DNA from: Brugia malayi
Taxonomy: Eukaryota; Nematoda; Chromadorea; Rhabditida; Onchocercidae
Length of the DNA stretch: 64,000 nt
NCBI RefSeq assembly: GCF_000002995.4
Contig: NW_025062478.1
Span: 1,302,001-1,366,000 of the forward strand
Reading direction: 5' to 3'
The number at the start of each line of letters is the position of its first letter. Within the stretch, counting starts at the first letter, position 1. Positions 49,937-63,000 of the stretch are shown here, piece by piece. Both the position numbers and the translations under genes were made by a program. The notes under the pieces were generated by a model that saw only the letters and a list, made by a program, of their open reading frames with translations, ran no database searches and had not been told where the DNA came from.

Positions 49937-52357
49937 TCTCAGTGAGAATTTTAAATTAAAATCAAAAAATTCGTGTCTGTTTAATAACCATTATTATTTT
50001 GTTAATATAAACAAAAGGTATAATTATGACATACTATCATTAGACTACAGTTAAACAACTGTCATTAGATTGTCAACGATAATTATGATAAATTAAACAG
50101 TATGAAGATAGATTTATTTGTGTTTTTAATTTCATATTGCTATTACTAATAAATGAAATCTTTTACAGATGAAATAACATCAACATTTTCACAGTTTGGT
50201 CCAGTACTTGTTGATTGGCCACGTCGTCCTGATACCGGTGCTAAAGAAAGATCCACAGGTTTACTAGTATTTTTAAATAATTTTTAAAACATTTAAATAC
50301 AAGTTAGTTTTGATTATTTAACTGTAAATCTCATTCACTCTGCTAAATTTATATGTATTTTTTTTTTTTTTTTTTTTTGCTGTTCAAAATTCTGTTCCTC
50401 ATAAAAAATAGGAAATAAAATATCAATTCACTTGTTCTAAAAAACAAATAATAGTTTAAAAATAATAAATAAATTATAAAGCATCCATTTTACATGTCAT
50501 ATTTAGCACGTCACATGACTGGTTACGTCTTCCTGGTATTTGAAGATGAGCGTTCAGTGCAACTGTTAGTGAATAGCTGTCATAAGGAGGATGACAAATA
50601 CTACTTATTTGTTTCTAGTCCAACAATGCGTGATAAACCAGTAAAAAAAAATTTTTTTTTTTCTTTTTTATTATCATTAATTTTATAGGTATATTTATAA
50701 TTAAGTTTTCCTATATCTATCCTCTAGCAATTAGAATTTAATATGATTTTCTTTTTGATAAGAATGATATTTTAAAATATAATTCTAAGGTACAAGTACG
50801 ACCATGGCGTCTAGATGATATGGAATTTATGCTTCGAGAGGATATGCCATTGAATCCACGAAGAACTATTTTCATAGGTGGCGTACCTCGACCAACAAAA
50901 GCTCGTATGTTCTTTATATTATAATAAGCAAAAATAAAAATTAAAAAAAAAAAAAATTAATTAAAAAAAAAAAAATATTCTAAAATTATTCATTCGGTTT
51001 ATGAAATTTTTATTTCAGGAGAATTGGCATGTGTTCTAGATCATCTTTACGGAGCGGTTTGTTATGTTGGAATTGATATTGATCCGGAATTGAAATATCC
51101 AAAAGGTGCTGCACGAGTTACATTCACCACCGAATATTCATTCATTGCAGCCATAAGCGGACGTTTTGTGCATATACCACATGCTGATATGAGCAAACGA
51201 GTAATTTTTTTTTGCATCATTTTTTTCATTTTAGCAATATTTTTTTAATTTATTAATTGATTTTAAATATTACTAATTGATAAAGTATTAAAGTAAATGT
51301 TTCAAAAGTATTTTGTTTATTGAGAGAAAGTAAACGTTACAATATAATTTATCGTTTATCGTCAAATAAGAATAAATAAACAATGAAATGAATAATCGAA
51401 TCTCATACTACCTGTATTCTAACTTACATTTTAGATTCTCTTTCATTTTTATATTTGTAATATGACTAGTAATAGTATTTGAAAATAACTAAATTTTGAT
51501 ATCAGATTAAAATAATTTCTTTTTTTCAATAAAAAAAAAATTTCATTAATTGTATGAAAAGATAGAAAGATGAAAGTTATTCTATTTATTCAGAATTTCA
51601 ATGATTTTAAAATTTTTAGAAAATTATTTCAATGATATTTTTGTTTTAGGTCGAAATAAAACCATATGTAATCGACGAGCAAATGTGCGATGAATGCGAA
51701 GGTGCACAGTGCGCCGGTCGTTACGCACCGTATTTTTGCGGTGATGTAACTTGCTTGCAGTACTATTGTGAATCATGCTGGGATTGTTATCATTACGGTG
51801 AATATTCTGATAAGAAGAAAGCTTCCCATAAGCCGCTTGTTCGTATTGGTGATCAAACTAAGGTAAATGTTTAACATCCATCAAACAAAAAATAATTATT
51901 GAATAAATCAAAATAATAGATTTGAATGAAAATTTAATTTCATAAATATTACTCAAACTTAACAGACTGTTAAATGTAATGCATTTAAGAGAATAATTAG
52001 CAGAGTAGCAGTTACTTGTAAAAAGGAAAAAAAGAAAAATGAATAATATTACACGTGAAATCTTGAAGATTTTTATCCTAGTAATTTTAATTAATTTAAG
52101 TTGGAAATTTGTCAATCGTTCTAAATCGAGAAAAAGTTTTAAATTATTTTAAATGAATGTAATATTTGCATTAGATTTTAAAAGATTAGTAAACAAATTG
52201 TTAAATTTTTGGACAATTTCAGGTCTTAGCTCATCCACCACATCATAACCATTTACCAACTAACAAAATAACATCAAACACAACCGCAGTTGTTGATTGC
52301 TGTCGTTACACTGATGCGACAACATGCGTTAATGTACGCTGCTCACAGCATTACTGA
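47971..52357 (+). CDS. CPEB: CPEB-family (CPB) RNA-binding translational regulator
   Basis: Twelve exons: 47971-48109, 48341-48477, 48592-48657, 48792-48946, 49288-49418, 49733-49879, 50169-50258, 50507-50640, 50790-50904, 51019-51200, 51650-51862 and 52223-52357; 547 aa if the first ATG is right. Residues 1-240 are poorly conserved and Ser/Asn-rich. RRM1 starts at RKVFVGGLP (residue 245) with RNP1-like GYVFLVFE (294). RRM2 has RTIFIGGVP (358) and RVTFTT (404). The C-terminal ZZ zinc-binding domain starts at [10 protein letters not shown] with Cys 445, 448, 453, 462, 467, 472 and 475. These three domains bind the cytoplasmic polyadenylation element in 3'UTRs and control translation in germ cells. 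C. elegans CPB-1 and CPB-3 act in spermatogenesis and oogenesis. The first four exons are the least certain. An AATAAA is at 52515-52520. Confidence 0.92.
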
Positions 52358-52668
52358 TTGCTGCATAAGTTTGTGTGAAAACTAAAAGACATTTCCATTG
52401 TTTTCGTTAAATTTGACAAATTTTATATAGTGATACATTTTAACCAATCAAATTTTGCAAGTAAAATATTATTTTATTTAAGTAACTAATTTATTTTTCT
52501 TTAAAACTTATTGTAATAAATAACTTTTTTTTTTTTTTTTTTTTAAATTATGTAGAGATTTCGAAGATTTTAATAGTATAATAGTAATATTAATACTAAT
52601 GTTAATAATAATAATAATAATAATCTTACTACACAATAATTTCTTCTTTTTTTTTTGAATAAATTTAT

Positions 52669-52973
52669 CCGGTACTCGTTTCATCTCTTTTATTGTATTT
52701 CGGAATGTCTTTTTCCTGAATTTCTTGAATTTGTTTTTGTAAACTTGTAGAAGTTTTTTGGTCGTCTTGCTTGCTGCTATCTTGCATTAACCATTGCAAC
52801 ATTCGTCAAGAATTTTCAAAACTTAGACAAAATTTTTGCTTTTGTTGACATTCGAGAATATTCATAGCAGATACAAGATCAATTGATTGTCTTTCTGGAA
52901 AAGATAATTTATAAATATTATCTCGTAAATAAAAGCATAAATTGTTTGACGGTACTTTAATAGAAGAGAACAT
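52669..52973 (-). pseudogene. Small ORF interrupted by one in-frame TGA
   Basis: On the minus strand an ATG at 52973 opens a 55-codon frame (MFSSIKVPSNNLCFYLRDNI ... CLSFENS) that stops at TGA (52806-52808). The same frame continues for 45 more codons (RMLQWLMQDSSKQDDQ, then KQIQEIQEKDIPK) to a TAA at 52669. Codon use and composition look alike on both sides, unlike neighbouring homopolymer-derived frames. The reading is a small gene or terminal exon broken by a nonsense change, or chance. No family was recognised. Confidence 0.35.
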
Positions 52974-55191
52974 AGCATTGATTGTAGCATTTTATTCATA
53001 TTTAATAAAAAAAATAAGTATTGAAAGAAAAAACTATGATTTAGGAAAGGTATACTTTTTTTTAATTAGTCTAAGCTTTACGTCTTTGATTTAATCTAAT
53101 AACTTAAAGAGGCTTGATGATAGGGAAGTAGTATATGATTGTAATCTTTAAGTAATTCTATCTAACATCAAACAAAATGATAATCATTAAAAAATTAATT
53201 TATCATTTAAAAGCTTCTAGAAATACACTCCTTTTTTTTTTTTTTTTTTATAATGATAAGGAATAGAATTTGCTAATTCGCTTCATGAATTTACCTATGC
53301 CACCAATATTAAATATAAATTATTTGACTGCTTTTTTGTGACTGCAAATTTTATTTTATTCACAAAGTTTCTATCACATTGTAATTAGCATAAAATAATA
53401 TATTTGTTTTTGATACGGCAATATTACCTTATTTGTCAATTTTCGATATTTTTGTAAGCATAATTTTAGTTAAAGCTAAATATTCAATTAATTTTTCCTT
53501 TGGTATGGTAAGCATTTAAACGTTTAAATTAATTACTTTTCATTCAGGCCAATTTATTCCCCATTTTTTCCTGTTTTTTCTATTTTTCCGGATATGTTTC
53601 AACTTTTTTTTTTTTCTCCGTTCTCACTTCTATTATTGATACTTGATACTACTTTTTACTCGTTGATTTTTTTTAATGTTATATATGGTTGTAATAATTT
53701 TTCTTTATGTTTTTTTTTTTTTTCCTTTTTCTTTTTCTACTATTTGTAATTTTTGTTAGTTTTTCTTCTTTCATTGCTAATATAATATATTATCTGATAT
53801 TACAAAGTGCCAGAGCGTACGCCAACGAACGCACGTATTTGATAATTCTTGCGTTACGTTACGTTACGTTACGTTTTCATAGATATTGTATTTTGTTTCA
53901 GTGTGATTTCTTCTTCAAAAGAGTAAATTGTTTTTGTTTCTTTTTTTTTGTTCTAAGATCAATAAAAAACAAAAAAAAAAAATTTTTTTTTAAAGTTTTG
54001 CTTTGTTTCATTGTTGTATTGAGGAAATTTAATTTGTACGAATTTAGCAAATTAATGAAAAGTGCTAGATGGAATTCCTTGAATATTAGAAGAAAAATAA
54101 TTAGCATATCGCAAATTTTCTGTTTATTTATTCTCCGATTTGTAAATCGGAGATGAGAACCGGTTAACCGTTCGGTAAACCGTAAAAAAAAAAAATGTAA
54201 ACCAGGTATTTAATATATTCTTCATAATCGGAAAGAATTATTACAGTATGATATTGGAAGCTAAAGTTTTGCAAAGTTTTTCATAAGTACAGGTAAGTAC
54301 AGATAGCAGGATAGTAAGAGAAATTTCATATTATTTAAATAAATAATATTTTGTTAATTTCAAACTAATATCTTACTAATATTTGAAACAAAAGCTTTAC
54401 TCAAATTATTTTACAAAAGTATGCATTTTATGGAGTTTCGGAATATCCTATAAGATAAATTGTTATAAGGAAATTTAAATTGTACAAATTTAGCAAATTA
54501 ATAGGCAAAAATTAAAAAGTTATTAAAAGTTACAAATATTTTAACTTTATTGTTAACTATCATTTAATGATAAATTTCCAATCAATGTTCCAATCAATTT
54601 CAAATGTTTATTATGCATTGCATTCTTGTATTCGTTAGAAAATTTATAGTAAAATCTGTCAAAAAAAAAGCTAATTTGAGATTTCTTCACAAAATTTACA
54701 TATATCTAAACGAAAGTCAACGAAATATTCTAAATTTGTCTAAAATAATAAAATACATTAAATTAAAACAAAAACCGTATATCATATTTTAATTTAGCTT
54801 ACATTAAAAAAAGCAAAGCAGATGTGCTAAATATTTGATAGTATAAATTATATTTTTAAAATAAACATTTATACATCTTTAAAAATAAATTTTTTTTTTT
54901 TCCTTTTCTTTAAATGCCAAATCGTATATCTTTTAGATGTAATAATCTGGATGCAGATATTTTTTGTCTATAATATACTGCTGAATTATGACAACTTGAT
55001 TCTTGCGTTACATCTTCCTATAATTTAGCATTTTTTTTTTTTTTTTTTTAATACAAATTTGAAAAAATTTTAATTTTAAAATTGTAGTTTTAAATTTTTT
55101 TTAAATTCTTTTCAACCTAAATAACTTAGAATTTTTTTTTAAACATTCTTTTTTTATTTCAATTTAATTTTTAATATTTGATAAAATTATT
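52974..55191. other. Gene-poor stretch
   Basis: 2.2 kb without a supported gene. A 149-codon plus-strand frame at 53707-54156 is mostly Phe/Leu from T runs. Short (ACGTT)n repeats occur at about 53850-53876. A 9-bp-stem inverted repeat, CTCCGATTTGTAAATCGGAG, is at 54133-54152, followed by further short inverted elements built on CCGGTTAACCG. Confidence 0.45.
54133..54152. repeat. Perfect inverted repeat (hairpin)
   Basis: CTCCGATTT and AAATCGGAG flank a GT loop. It is not followed by a T tract typical of a Pol III end, and no gene ends here. Confidence 0.7.
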
Positions 55192-56882
55192 TCATACAAT
55201 TGCTTCATCAGTGATAATATGTTTGATAATCGAATACTGTGATGTTGGCATTCGTCTAACCAACAATAATCGTTGAATGCATTTGAGAAGAACAACAAAT
55301 AGGAATAAAATAACACAAACTGTAATAATAGCAAGAAATACGGAAAAGCTAGCCAATCCAACACGAACTATTCGAATCCATTTTTCCGGTAACGGTTTCT
55401 GGAATAAGTTTACATTTGATATCACACTAATGATATTATATGCTAGTAGAAAGTAGATACCATTGTTGTAGATGTATAATTTGCATAATATGAAGAGATC
55501 ATAGAACTATTCCAGCTCTGAAATAAAAATTCTGATTGATCGAGCATGGCAGCACTGAGAAATATGATAATTTCAATATAAAATTATTTGTTAAATTAAA
55601 TGTTAAACGAACGAAATTAATTTGAATTTGAATTCAAAAATTTGAATTCAAAATTGGAATCATGAATTGTTAAAAAAAAAAAAAAAATGCTAAAAGTATT
55701 AGTTCGACAAAACTGATTAAAATTTGGTTTTGTATTTCGCTTATTTTCTCATTCGATTATTGCATATATTTGTGAATTTTTATTTTCTTAATTGACAACG
55801 AAATTTTAATGAAAATTTGATCATCTTTTATGCTAAGTTAATTATTAAAACTTTTATTATTAATTAATTAAGACGAAGATGTAATAAATTAATTAGAGAA
55901 TAATGAACATACATAATATTCCATCCTATCATCCAGAGCAGCTGAAAATATTTTCAAATTTTGCCTTTCTTACTTTTATTTTTTTCTCCTTACAATAATT
56001 ACTGTTAAAGTTTAAGTTAAACAATTAAAAGTAAACCTGATGCTTCAGTAAAATTCATACATGAAATTGTTATATTATATATTTCATCTGTTGCATTGTT
56101 AGTAAAACATGTGATATTCTTTGAGGCTATAATATATTTGAAACAAAAATTTTTTTTTTGATAATTTAAAATTATTAATTTAAAAAAATAAAAAGTTAAA
56201 AAATCATAAATTATTGTTATTATTTTAATGATAAAATAGATCACACTGAAAAAAAAAAATTTTATTGGTCAAAAATCTTCTCGAAAATGTTTTATTTATT
56301 TAGTAATAATATAATTATTATGTTTATGTTGTATAAGCAAAATTATTATACTTTGTTTTATATTTTCTTCAAAATAATTCGTTAAATAAATTTGCAAATA
56401 ATAAATTTAAAAATATATAATAACAAATTAAAAAATTTAATAAATTAAATTTATAAATAATAAACTTAAATAAATTAATTTGCTAGAAACTATAATAATG
56501 ACTAAAATTGTAGAAAAATTGTAGTAATTTGATTATAGTATTGTTTTCAAAATAATTTATACTAAAAGTTATTATTTAATTTATGTAACTAGATGTGTAA
56601 TAATTAATTTTCTAATAAAAAAAATCGCTTTGAATCTTTCTTTCAACACAAAATTTCTAATTTTAATAGACAAAACTGACCAAAAGAATTTTCAAAAACA
56701 TAAAAAAACTGTGTTATATGATTGTTTCTATCATCGAATACAATGTGTTTTTCTTTCGAATTTGTATTTTGTTGTATTTGTTGAATGCATCGTTTCATTT
56801 GATTATCATCTATGTCCCATCTTAGTGATATGTTAGTGTTATCATTGTAACTGATAACTGTGCATAAATTCATCGATTTATC
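55192..56882 (-). CDS. Heavily N-glycosylated single-pass membrane protein, 5' end unresolved
   Basis: Exons 56681-56882, 56037-56126, 55913-55941, 55461-55517 and 55192-55398 join in phase to give 194 aa ending in TGA. The extracellular part has seven N-X-S/T sequons (including NIS, NAT, NFT, NSS, NYT) within about 120 residues and four Cys. It is followed by one strong transmembrane segment (SVFLAIITVCVILFLFVVLL) and a short basic tail (KCIQRLLLVRRMPTSQY). This is type I topology, so a signal peptide exon probably lies upstream, possibly beyond the satellite. The exon at 56882 begins after CACTTTAG. The family was not recognised. AATAAA on the coding strand at 55153-55158 suits the 3' end. 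Confidence 0.68.
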
Positions 56883-56909
56883 CTAAAGTGGAAAAAATTG
56901 TTGGAAGTA

Positions 56910-57090
56910 TTTATTAATTTAAAGTAGCATCGTAAGTTTATTAATTTAAAGTAGCATCGTAAGTTTATTAATTTAAAGTAGCATCCTAAGTTTATTAATT
57001 TAAATTAACATCGTAATTTTGTTAATTTAAAGTAGCATCGTAAGTTTATTAATTTAAATTAACATCGTAATTTTGTTAATTTAAAATTTT
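56910..57090. repeat. 27-bp tandem repeat, about 6.5 copies
   Basis: Units of TTTATTAATTTAAAGTAGCA plus TCGTAAG repeat with two recurring variants (AGTAGCATCG and ATTAACATCG forms). It lies just upstream of the first visible exon of the glycoprotein gene and close to the large satellite, but is unrelated in sequence to it. Confidence 0.88.
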
Positions 57091-57455
57091 CAGGTATATC
57101 ATTTATACATGAAATGAATTATTTATGATTTTCTACTTTACATATTCATATAAAATTAAATATAATAAAAGTGTGTGTATGTGGAAAATTTGGTATTAAT
57201 ACTTCCAAAGAAAATTAAGGACAACAAATGCTTATCATAGATAACTCAAACTGATAATAGTGATATCAGATTATTTTCTTTTTACTCATAGTTTAGTGAT
57301 AATGAAATTTTGCATACGACAAATTGTAAAAGTATGTAGAAAGAAGCAACCATCCAATGCATAATGTGTAAATAAAAATGATTCAATAAATATGAGAAAA
57401 TGTTATAAAGAAAAAAATGATCCAAATTTACATTTTATATTAGCTATAGCAGTTA

Positions 57456-59348
57456 GCTCAATGTTCTAATAATTGTTGGTAAATCGATAATTTAAGCAGC
57501 TTAATGTTCTAATAATTGGTAAATCGATAATTTAAGCAGCTTAATGTTCTAATAATTGGTAAATCGATAATTTAGGCAGCCTATTGTTCTAATAATTGGT
57601 AAATCGATAATTTAAGCAGCTTATTGTTCTAATAATTGTTCGTAAATCGATAATTTAGGCAGCTTATTGTTCTAATAATTGGTAAATCGATAATTTAGGC
57701 AGCCTATTGTTCTAATAATTGGTAAATCGATAATTTAAGCAGCTTATTGTTCTAATAATTGTTGGTAAATCGATAATTTAGGCAGCTTATTGTTCTAATA
57801 ATTGGTAAATCGATAATTTAGGCAGCTTAATGTTCTAATAATTGGTAAATCGATAATTTAGGCAGCCTATTGTTCTAATAATTGGTAAATCGATAATTTA
57901 AGCAGCTTATTGTTCTAATAATTGTTGGTAAATCGATAATTTAGGCAGCTTATTGTTCTAATAATTGGTAAATCGATAATTTAGGCAGCCTATTGTTCTA
58001 ATAATTGGTAAATCGATAATTTAAGCAGCTTATTGTTCTAATAATTGTTGGTAAATCGATAATTTAGGCAGCTTATTGTTCTAATAATTGGTAAATCGAT
58101 AATTTAGGCAGCTTAATGTTCTAATAATTGGTAAATCGATAATTTAGGCAGCCTATTGTTCTAATAATTGGTAAATCGATAATTTAAGCAGCTTATTGTT
58201 CTAATAATTGTTGGTAAATCGATAATTTAGGCAGCTTATTGTTCTAATAATTGGTAAATCGATAATTTAGGCAGCTTATTGTTCCAACAATTGTTGGTAA
58301 ATCGATAATTTAAGCAGCTTATTGTTCTAATAATTGGTAAATCGATAATTTAAGCAGCTTATTGTTCTAATAATTGTTGGTAAATCGATAATTTAGGCAG
58401 CCTATTGTTCTAATAATTGGTAAATCGATAATTTAAGCAGCTTATTGTTCTAATAATTGTTGGTAAATCGATAATTTAGGCAGCCTATTGTTCTAATAAT
58501 TGGTAAATCGATAATTTAAGCAGCTTATTGTTCTAATAATTGTTGGTAAATCGATAATTTAGGCAGCTTATTGTTCTAATAATTGGTAAATCGATAATTT
58601 AGGCAGCTTATTGTTCCAACAATTGTTGGTAAATCGATAATTTAAGCAGCTTATTGTTCTAATAATTGGTAAATCGATAATTTAAGCAGCTTATTGTTCT
58701 AATAATTGTTGGTAAATCGATAATTTAGGCAGCTTATTGTTCTAATAATTGGTAAATCGATAATTTAGGCAGCTTATTGTTCCAACAATTGTTGGTAAAT
58801 CGATAATTTAAGCAGCTTATTGTTCTAATAATTGGTAAATCGATAATTTAGGCAGCTTATTGTTCCAACAATTGTTGGTAAATCGATAATTTAAGCAGCT
58901 TACTGTTCTAATAATTGGTAAATCGATAATTTAGGCAGCTTATTGTTCTAATAATTGGTAAATCGATAATTTAGGCAGCTTATTGTTCCAACAATTGTTG
59001 GTAAATCGATAATTTAGGCAGCCTATTGTTCTAATAATTGGTAAATCGATAATTTAAGCAGCTTATTGTTCTAATAATTGTTGGTAAATCGATAATTTAG
59101 GCAGCCTATTGTTCTAATAATTGGTAAATCGATAATTTAGGCAGCTTATTGTTCTAATAATTGGTAAATCGATAATTTAGGCAGCTTATTGTTCCAACAA
59201 TTGTTGGTAAATCGATAATTTAAGCAGCTTAATGTTCTAATAATTGGTAAATCGATAATTTAAGCAGCTTAATGTTCTAATAATTGTCGGTAAATCGATA
59301 ATTTAAGCAGTTTAATGTTCCAATAATTGGTAAATCGACAATTTAAGC
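57456..59348. repeat. Large 40/43-bp satellite array, about 45 copies
   Basis: About 1.9 kb of head-to-tail units. The 40-base form contains GTTCTAATAATTGGTAAATC and GATAATTTAAGCAGCTTATT. A 43-base form has an extra TTG (AATTGTTGGTAAATC). The two lengths and the point variants AAGCAG/AGGCAG and CTTATT/CCTATT/CTTAAT recur in blocks, giving a higher-order pattern from multi-unit duplications. A sub-variant, TTCCAACAATTGTTGG, contains a 14-base perfect palindrome. No gene was seen inside. Confidence 0.97.
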
Positions 59349-60089
59349 TAAGTTTACCACTCAAAAATTCTAAAGATTATGAAAATGATAGCATTTGATT
59401 AAATTCGCTGATAAATATTTTCAAGAAAAAAGTATAAAGATTGGTTCGGTCTTTAATCTGCAACAATATGCTAATATCATGATAACATCAGGTGATAACC
59501 GTTAAGTAATCTTAGCGATATCAAACAATAAATCTTTTCTGGTGACAAATTTCTCAGTTCAATTGTTATAAACTTATTAGCATTTACATTTTTTTTATTA
59601 AAATCTTTAGAAATTTATAATTATCAAATTTCATAGCTGACATGCAATATGAAAAAGTTTTGACAATAAAAATTGAATTATATTTATTGTCATTTTTATT
59701 GAGTTAAAAAGAAGTAAAGGAAGTCATTAAATTACACATTATCAATGCTATGCAAAACTAAATACAATTTTATGATATAATTTTGATACAAAAATCATAA
59801 GTAATTCATCTATTGGTTAATACAAATTCATTTAATAATCATCAAAATACTTACACAATTTGACATACTGATATAAGTTATTCTGATTAAAATATCATTC
59901 AAATTCATTTTCTATACAATACTATGAATACAGAACAAAAAAAAAAAGTTAGATCAAATTTCAAAAGAAGAAGAAAATTCTTTTAGTCTTAACTTTGACA
60001 AATTTGCAAATTCATTTGCGAATTTTTTATTTTTTTTTTCTTACAATGACATTGTTGAATTAAAAATTTATTTGCATTCAGTTCATAAA
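59349..60089. other. Spacer between the satellite and the Kelch gene
   Basis: About 740 AT-rich bases with no recognised exon. It includes the 3' flank of the Kelch gene, with AATAAA on the coding strand at 60067-60072, just past the stop codon. Confidence 0.5.
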
Positions 60090-63000
60090 TTATGTAGCAG
60101 TATAACTTGGACGAACAAATGCCTCGATGATGTCATGATTCTCGATTCGAGTAAGATAGAGAGCTGAACGTCGTAAACTCATCGTTGGTAGTTCAATCCA
60201 GTTATTCGAACGAAAATCGTATGCTTCTGTTTCACCGATGGTACCAACCATACCACCATAACCACCAGCAACAACCACTTGGTTGTTTAATACTTCTATA
60301 CCAAAATTTGAACTGTAAGAAAATGAAATTTTAATTTTATTATCGTTTGCATTTCATAAATTTACAATAGAAATGCAAACTTTCACTATTTTTTTTTTTT
60401 TTTTTTTACAGTTATAAATTCAAAATCAGTCTTAAATCAAAACTGTAAATTTAAATTTAAAACCGTGGTCGATTCATTGATCGTAAACGATGCCATTTTC
60501 CTTCTCTTGTATCTATAAATTCGCATGTCTGTAGACGACTGGTACCATCAAAACCACCACATATGAATACAACACCTTCCAAAGTAGCTGCACCAACACC
60601 TGACCGCTGAAACAACAGTCTAATTATCTAATTTTAATTTTTTATCGATCAATTTAACTTTTTAGATTTGATTAATCTAATCGATTCAGAATTTGGTAGT
60701 TTTTACAAACTCTGATGCACAATCTGAAATGATAACTACTAACTCGACTTGTCATATTATTACTCATAATAAACCATCGATCACGTTGTGGATCATAATA
60801 TTCAACGCTAGAGTGACAATTCATTCCGTCAAAACCACCGATTGCATATGCTATATTTTTCATTATCACGCAGTGGCCATCACTTCTATAAACATACTTA
60901 TTATTTTTGTAAGAAAGTATAAACAAACAGAAAGTAAATACATTGTGGAGATGTGTATTTTTTAGATTTTACAAGAATTAAGTTAAAAGAATTTTAATTG
61001 TGAAAAAAAAAAACCTACTTTAAGTTAAATTTGATAATATATCTGTATAATTAATTTTTTTAACTTTTCATATCAGTTAAATTTGATAATATATAATTAA
61101 TTTTTAACTTTTTACTAACCTTCGAACACTCATTTCGGCAATTCGATGCCATTGATTCTTTGGTATATGCAAAATTTCAGCCGATCTTAGACGATCATGA
61201 TTGTTATAGCCACCGATTGCTATGATTCGTTCCGGATCCAGCAGACCACATCCAACATAACATCGTTGATCATACATTGGTGCAACTTCCATACATTCCT
61301 ATAAATCAATCATTTTTAATTTAGAAATTGAAATTCATCTTTGAAATTGTCTAACTCTAAATGCTTAACATTTTTTGTTTAACTAAAAAATTTAAAAAAA
61401 AAAAAAAGTATAATTTTGAATATATTTTAGATCAACGTTAATGAATTAATTTTTTATCATTATCATCTTTCATTAAACTTAATTAAATCAAATTTGTAAT
61501 CTGAAAAAAAAAAAGAAACTTTGCAAAACCTACACGATTATTTAAATTAAATCTTTTTGTTGACCGATAATATTCAGCACCATTGAAACCACCAATTGTA
61601 AATAAATGTTCACCAGTATTGATGACAGCATGATAAGCACGTGGTAATTCAAAAAGTTTCAGTTCCGAGCGTACCCATCTTTGGGCACGACAATCGAGAG
61701 TTTCTACGAGCATTGTTGGACCTATATTAGACCAACCACCTGCAAAAAATTAATTTTATGACACTTTTTTTTTTTAAACTATTTTTAAAGAAATTTTCAA
61801 AAAAAAAATTTTTTTTTTTTTTTTACCACTTGCAAGTAAAACTGAATTTGGTAGACGTGGTTCATTCTCGCTAAAGCCAATAGCATCATTTCGTCCACGG
61901 AGTGCTTCACGTAATTGCATCGCACATCCGTTATTATAATCATTGGCCTTAAATTTTTTGCTCTCATTTTACTTTACTTTACTTAAATTTTTTGCTCTCA
62001 TTTTACTTTACTTAAATTTTTTGCTCTCATTTTACTTTACTTAAATTTTATGCTCTCATTTTACTTTACTTAAATTTTTTGCTCTCATTTTACTTTACTT
62101 AAATTTTATGCTCTCATTTTACTTTACTTAAATTTTATGCTCTCATTTTACTTTACTTAAATTTTTTGCTCTCATTTTACTTTACTTTACTTAAATTTTT
62201 TGCTCTCATTTTACTTTACTTTACTTAAATTTTTTGCTCTCATTTTACTTTACTTTACTTAAATTTTTTGCTCTCATTTTACTTTACTTTACTTAAATTT
62301 TTTGCTCTCATTTTACTTTACTTTACTTAAATTTTTTGCTCTCATTTTACTTTACTTAAATTTTTTGCTCTCATTTTACTTTACTTTACTTAAATTTTTA
62401 GTTTCCTACTATAAAACTACTATAATTTTACTTTACCAACCGTAATCCATTTTCGAACCATTGCTGTTTCTTCATTTTTGTTGATATTTAAATGTTTGTC
62501 ATGCAATAACTTCAGGATTTCCACTTCGGAAAGTCTAAAACTTTTGTAACTTTGAGTAATGTAAAATTAGGTGATTTTGTTATCTAAAATTAAGTGAAGT
62601 AAAATTTAGGTAAGTTTTATAATTTAGGTTTGATGTTAATTAGATTTTATTGACCAAGTTTTTTTTTTTTTTTCAAAAAAAAAAAAAACTGATTATGATT
62701 TGTTTCTAATGTTAGCATTATAAGTAAAAAAAAAAAATGGAAAATGGAATTGAAAAATGAAAAATGGAACTGAAACTAAAAATGGAATTGTTTTATTTCT
62801 TTCATTAATTGCTAAAATTGACAGTTCAATGTAACAAAATAAAGAAAACTTTTATAAATCAAATTTTGCGATGATTTAGTCAACGTTTAATTGTTATTAA
62901 TTTTAAAAGGTAACAATTTCAATTCTGAAATAGACCTAAGAAAAGTATTATTTGCTAGAAGTCGATCAAATTGACGGACAATTATTTTCCATAATTTTTG

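Noticed and set aside
52806..52808. Selenocysteine reading of the in-frame TGA
   Set aside because: No selenoprotein family match and no visible SECIS-like hairpin in the 3' flank. A nonsense change or chance is simpler.
53707..54156. 149-aa plus-strand open frame
   Set aside because: Mostly Phe/Leu/Ile/Val from T runs, with no domain, no codon bias and no splice context.
55501..55945. Alternative glycoprotein structure with a 13-base exon and a longer following exon
   Set aside because: It is also phase-consistent, but it needs a tiny exon with a poor acceptor (GATGATAG). The 29-base exon with TTTTCAG is preferred.
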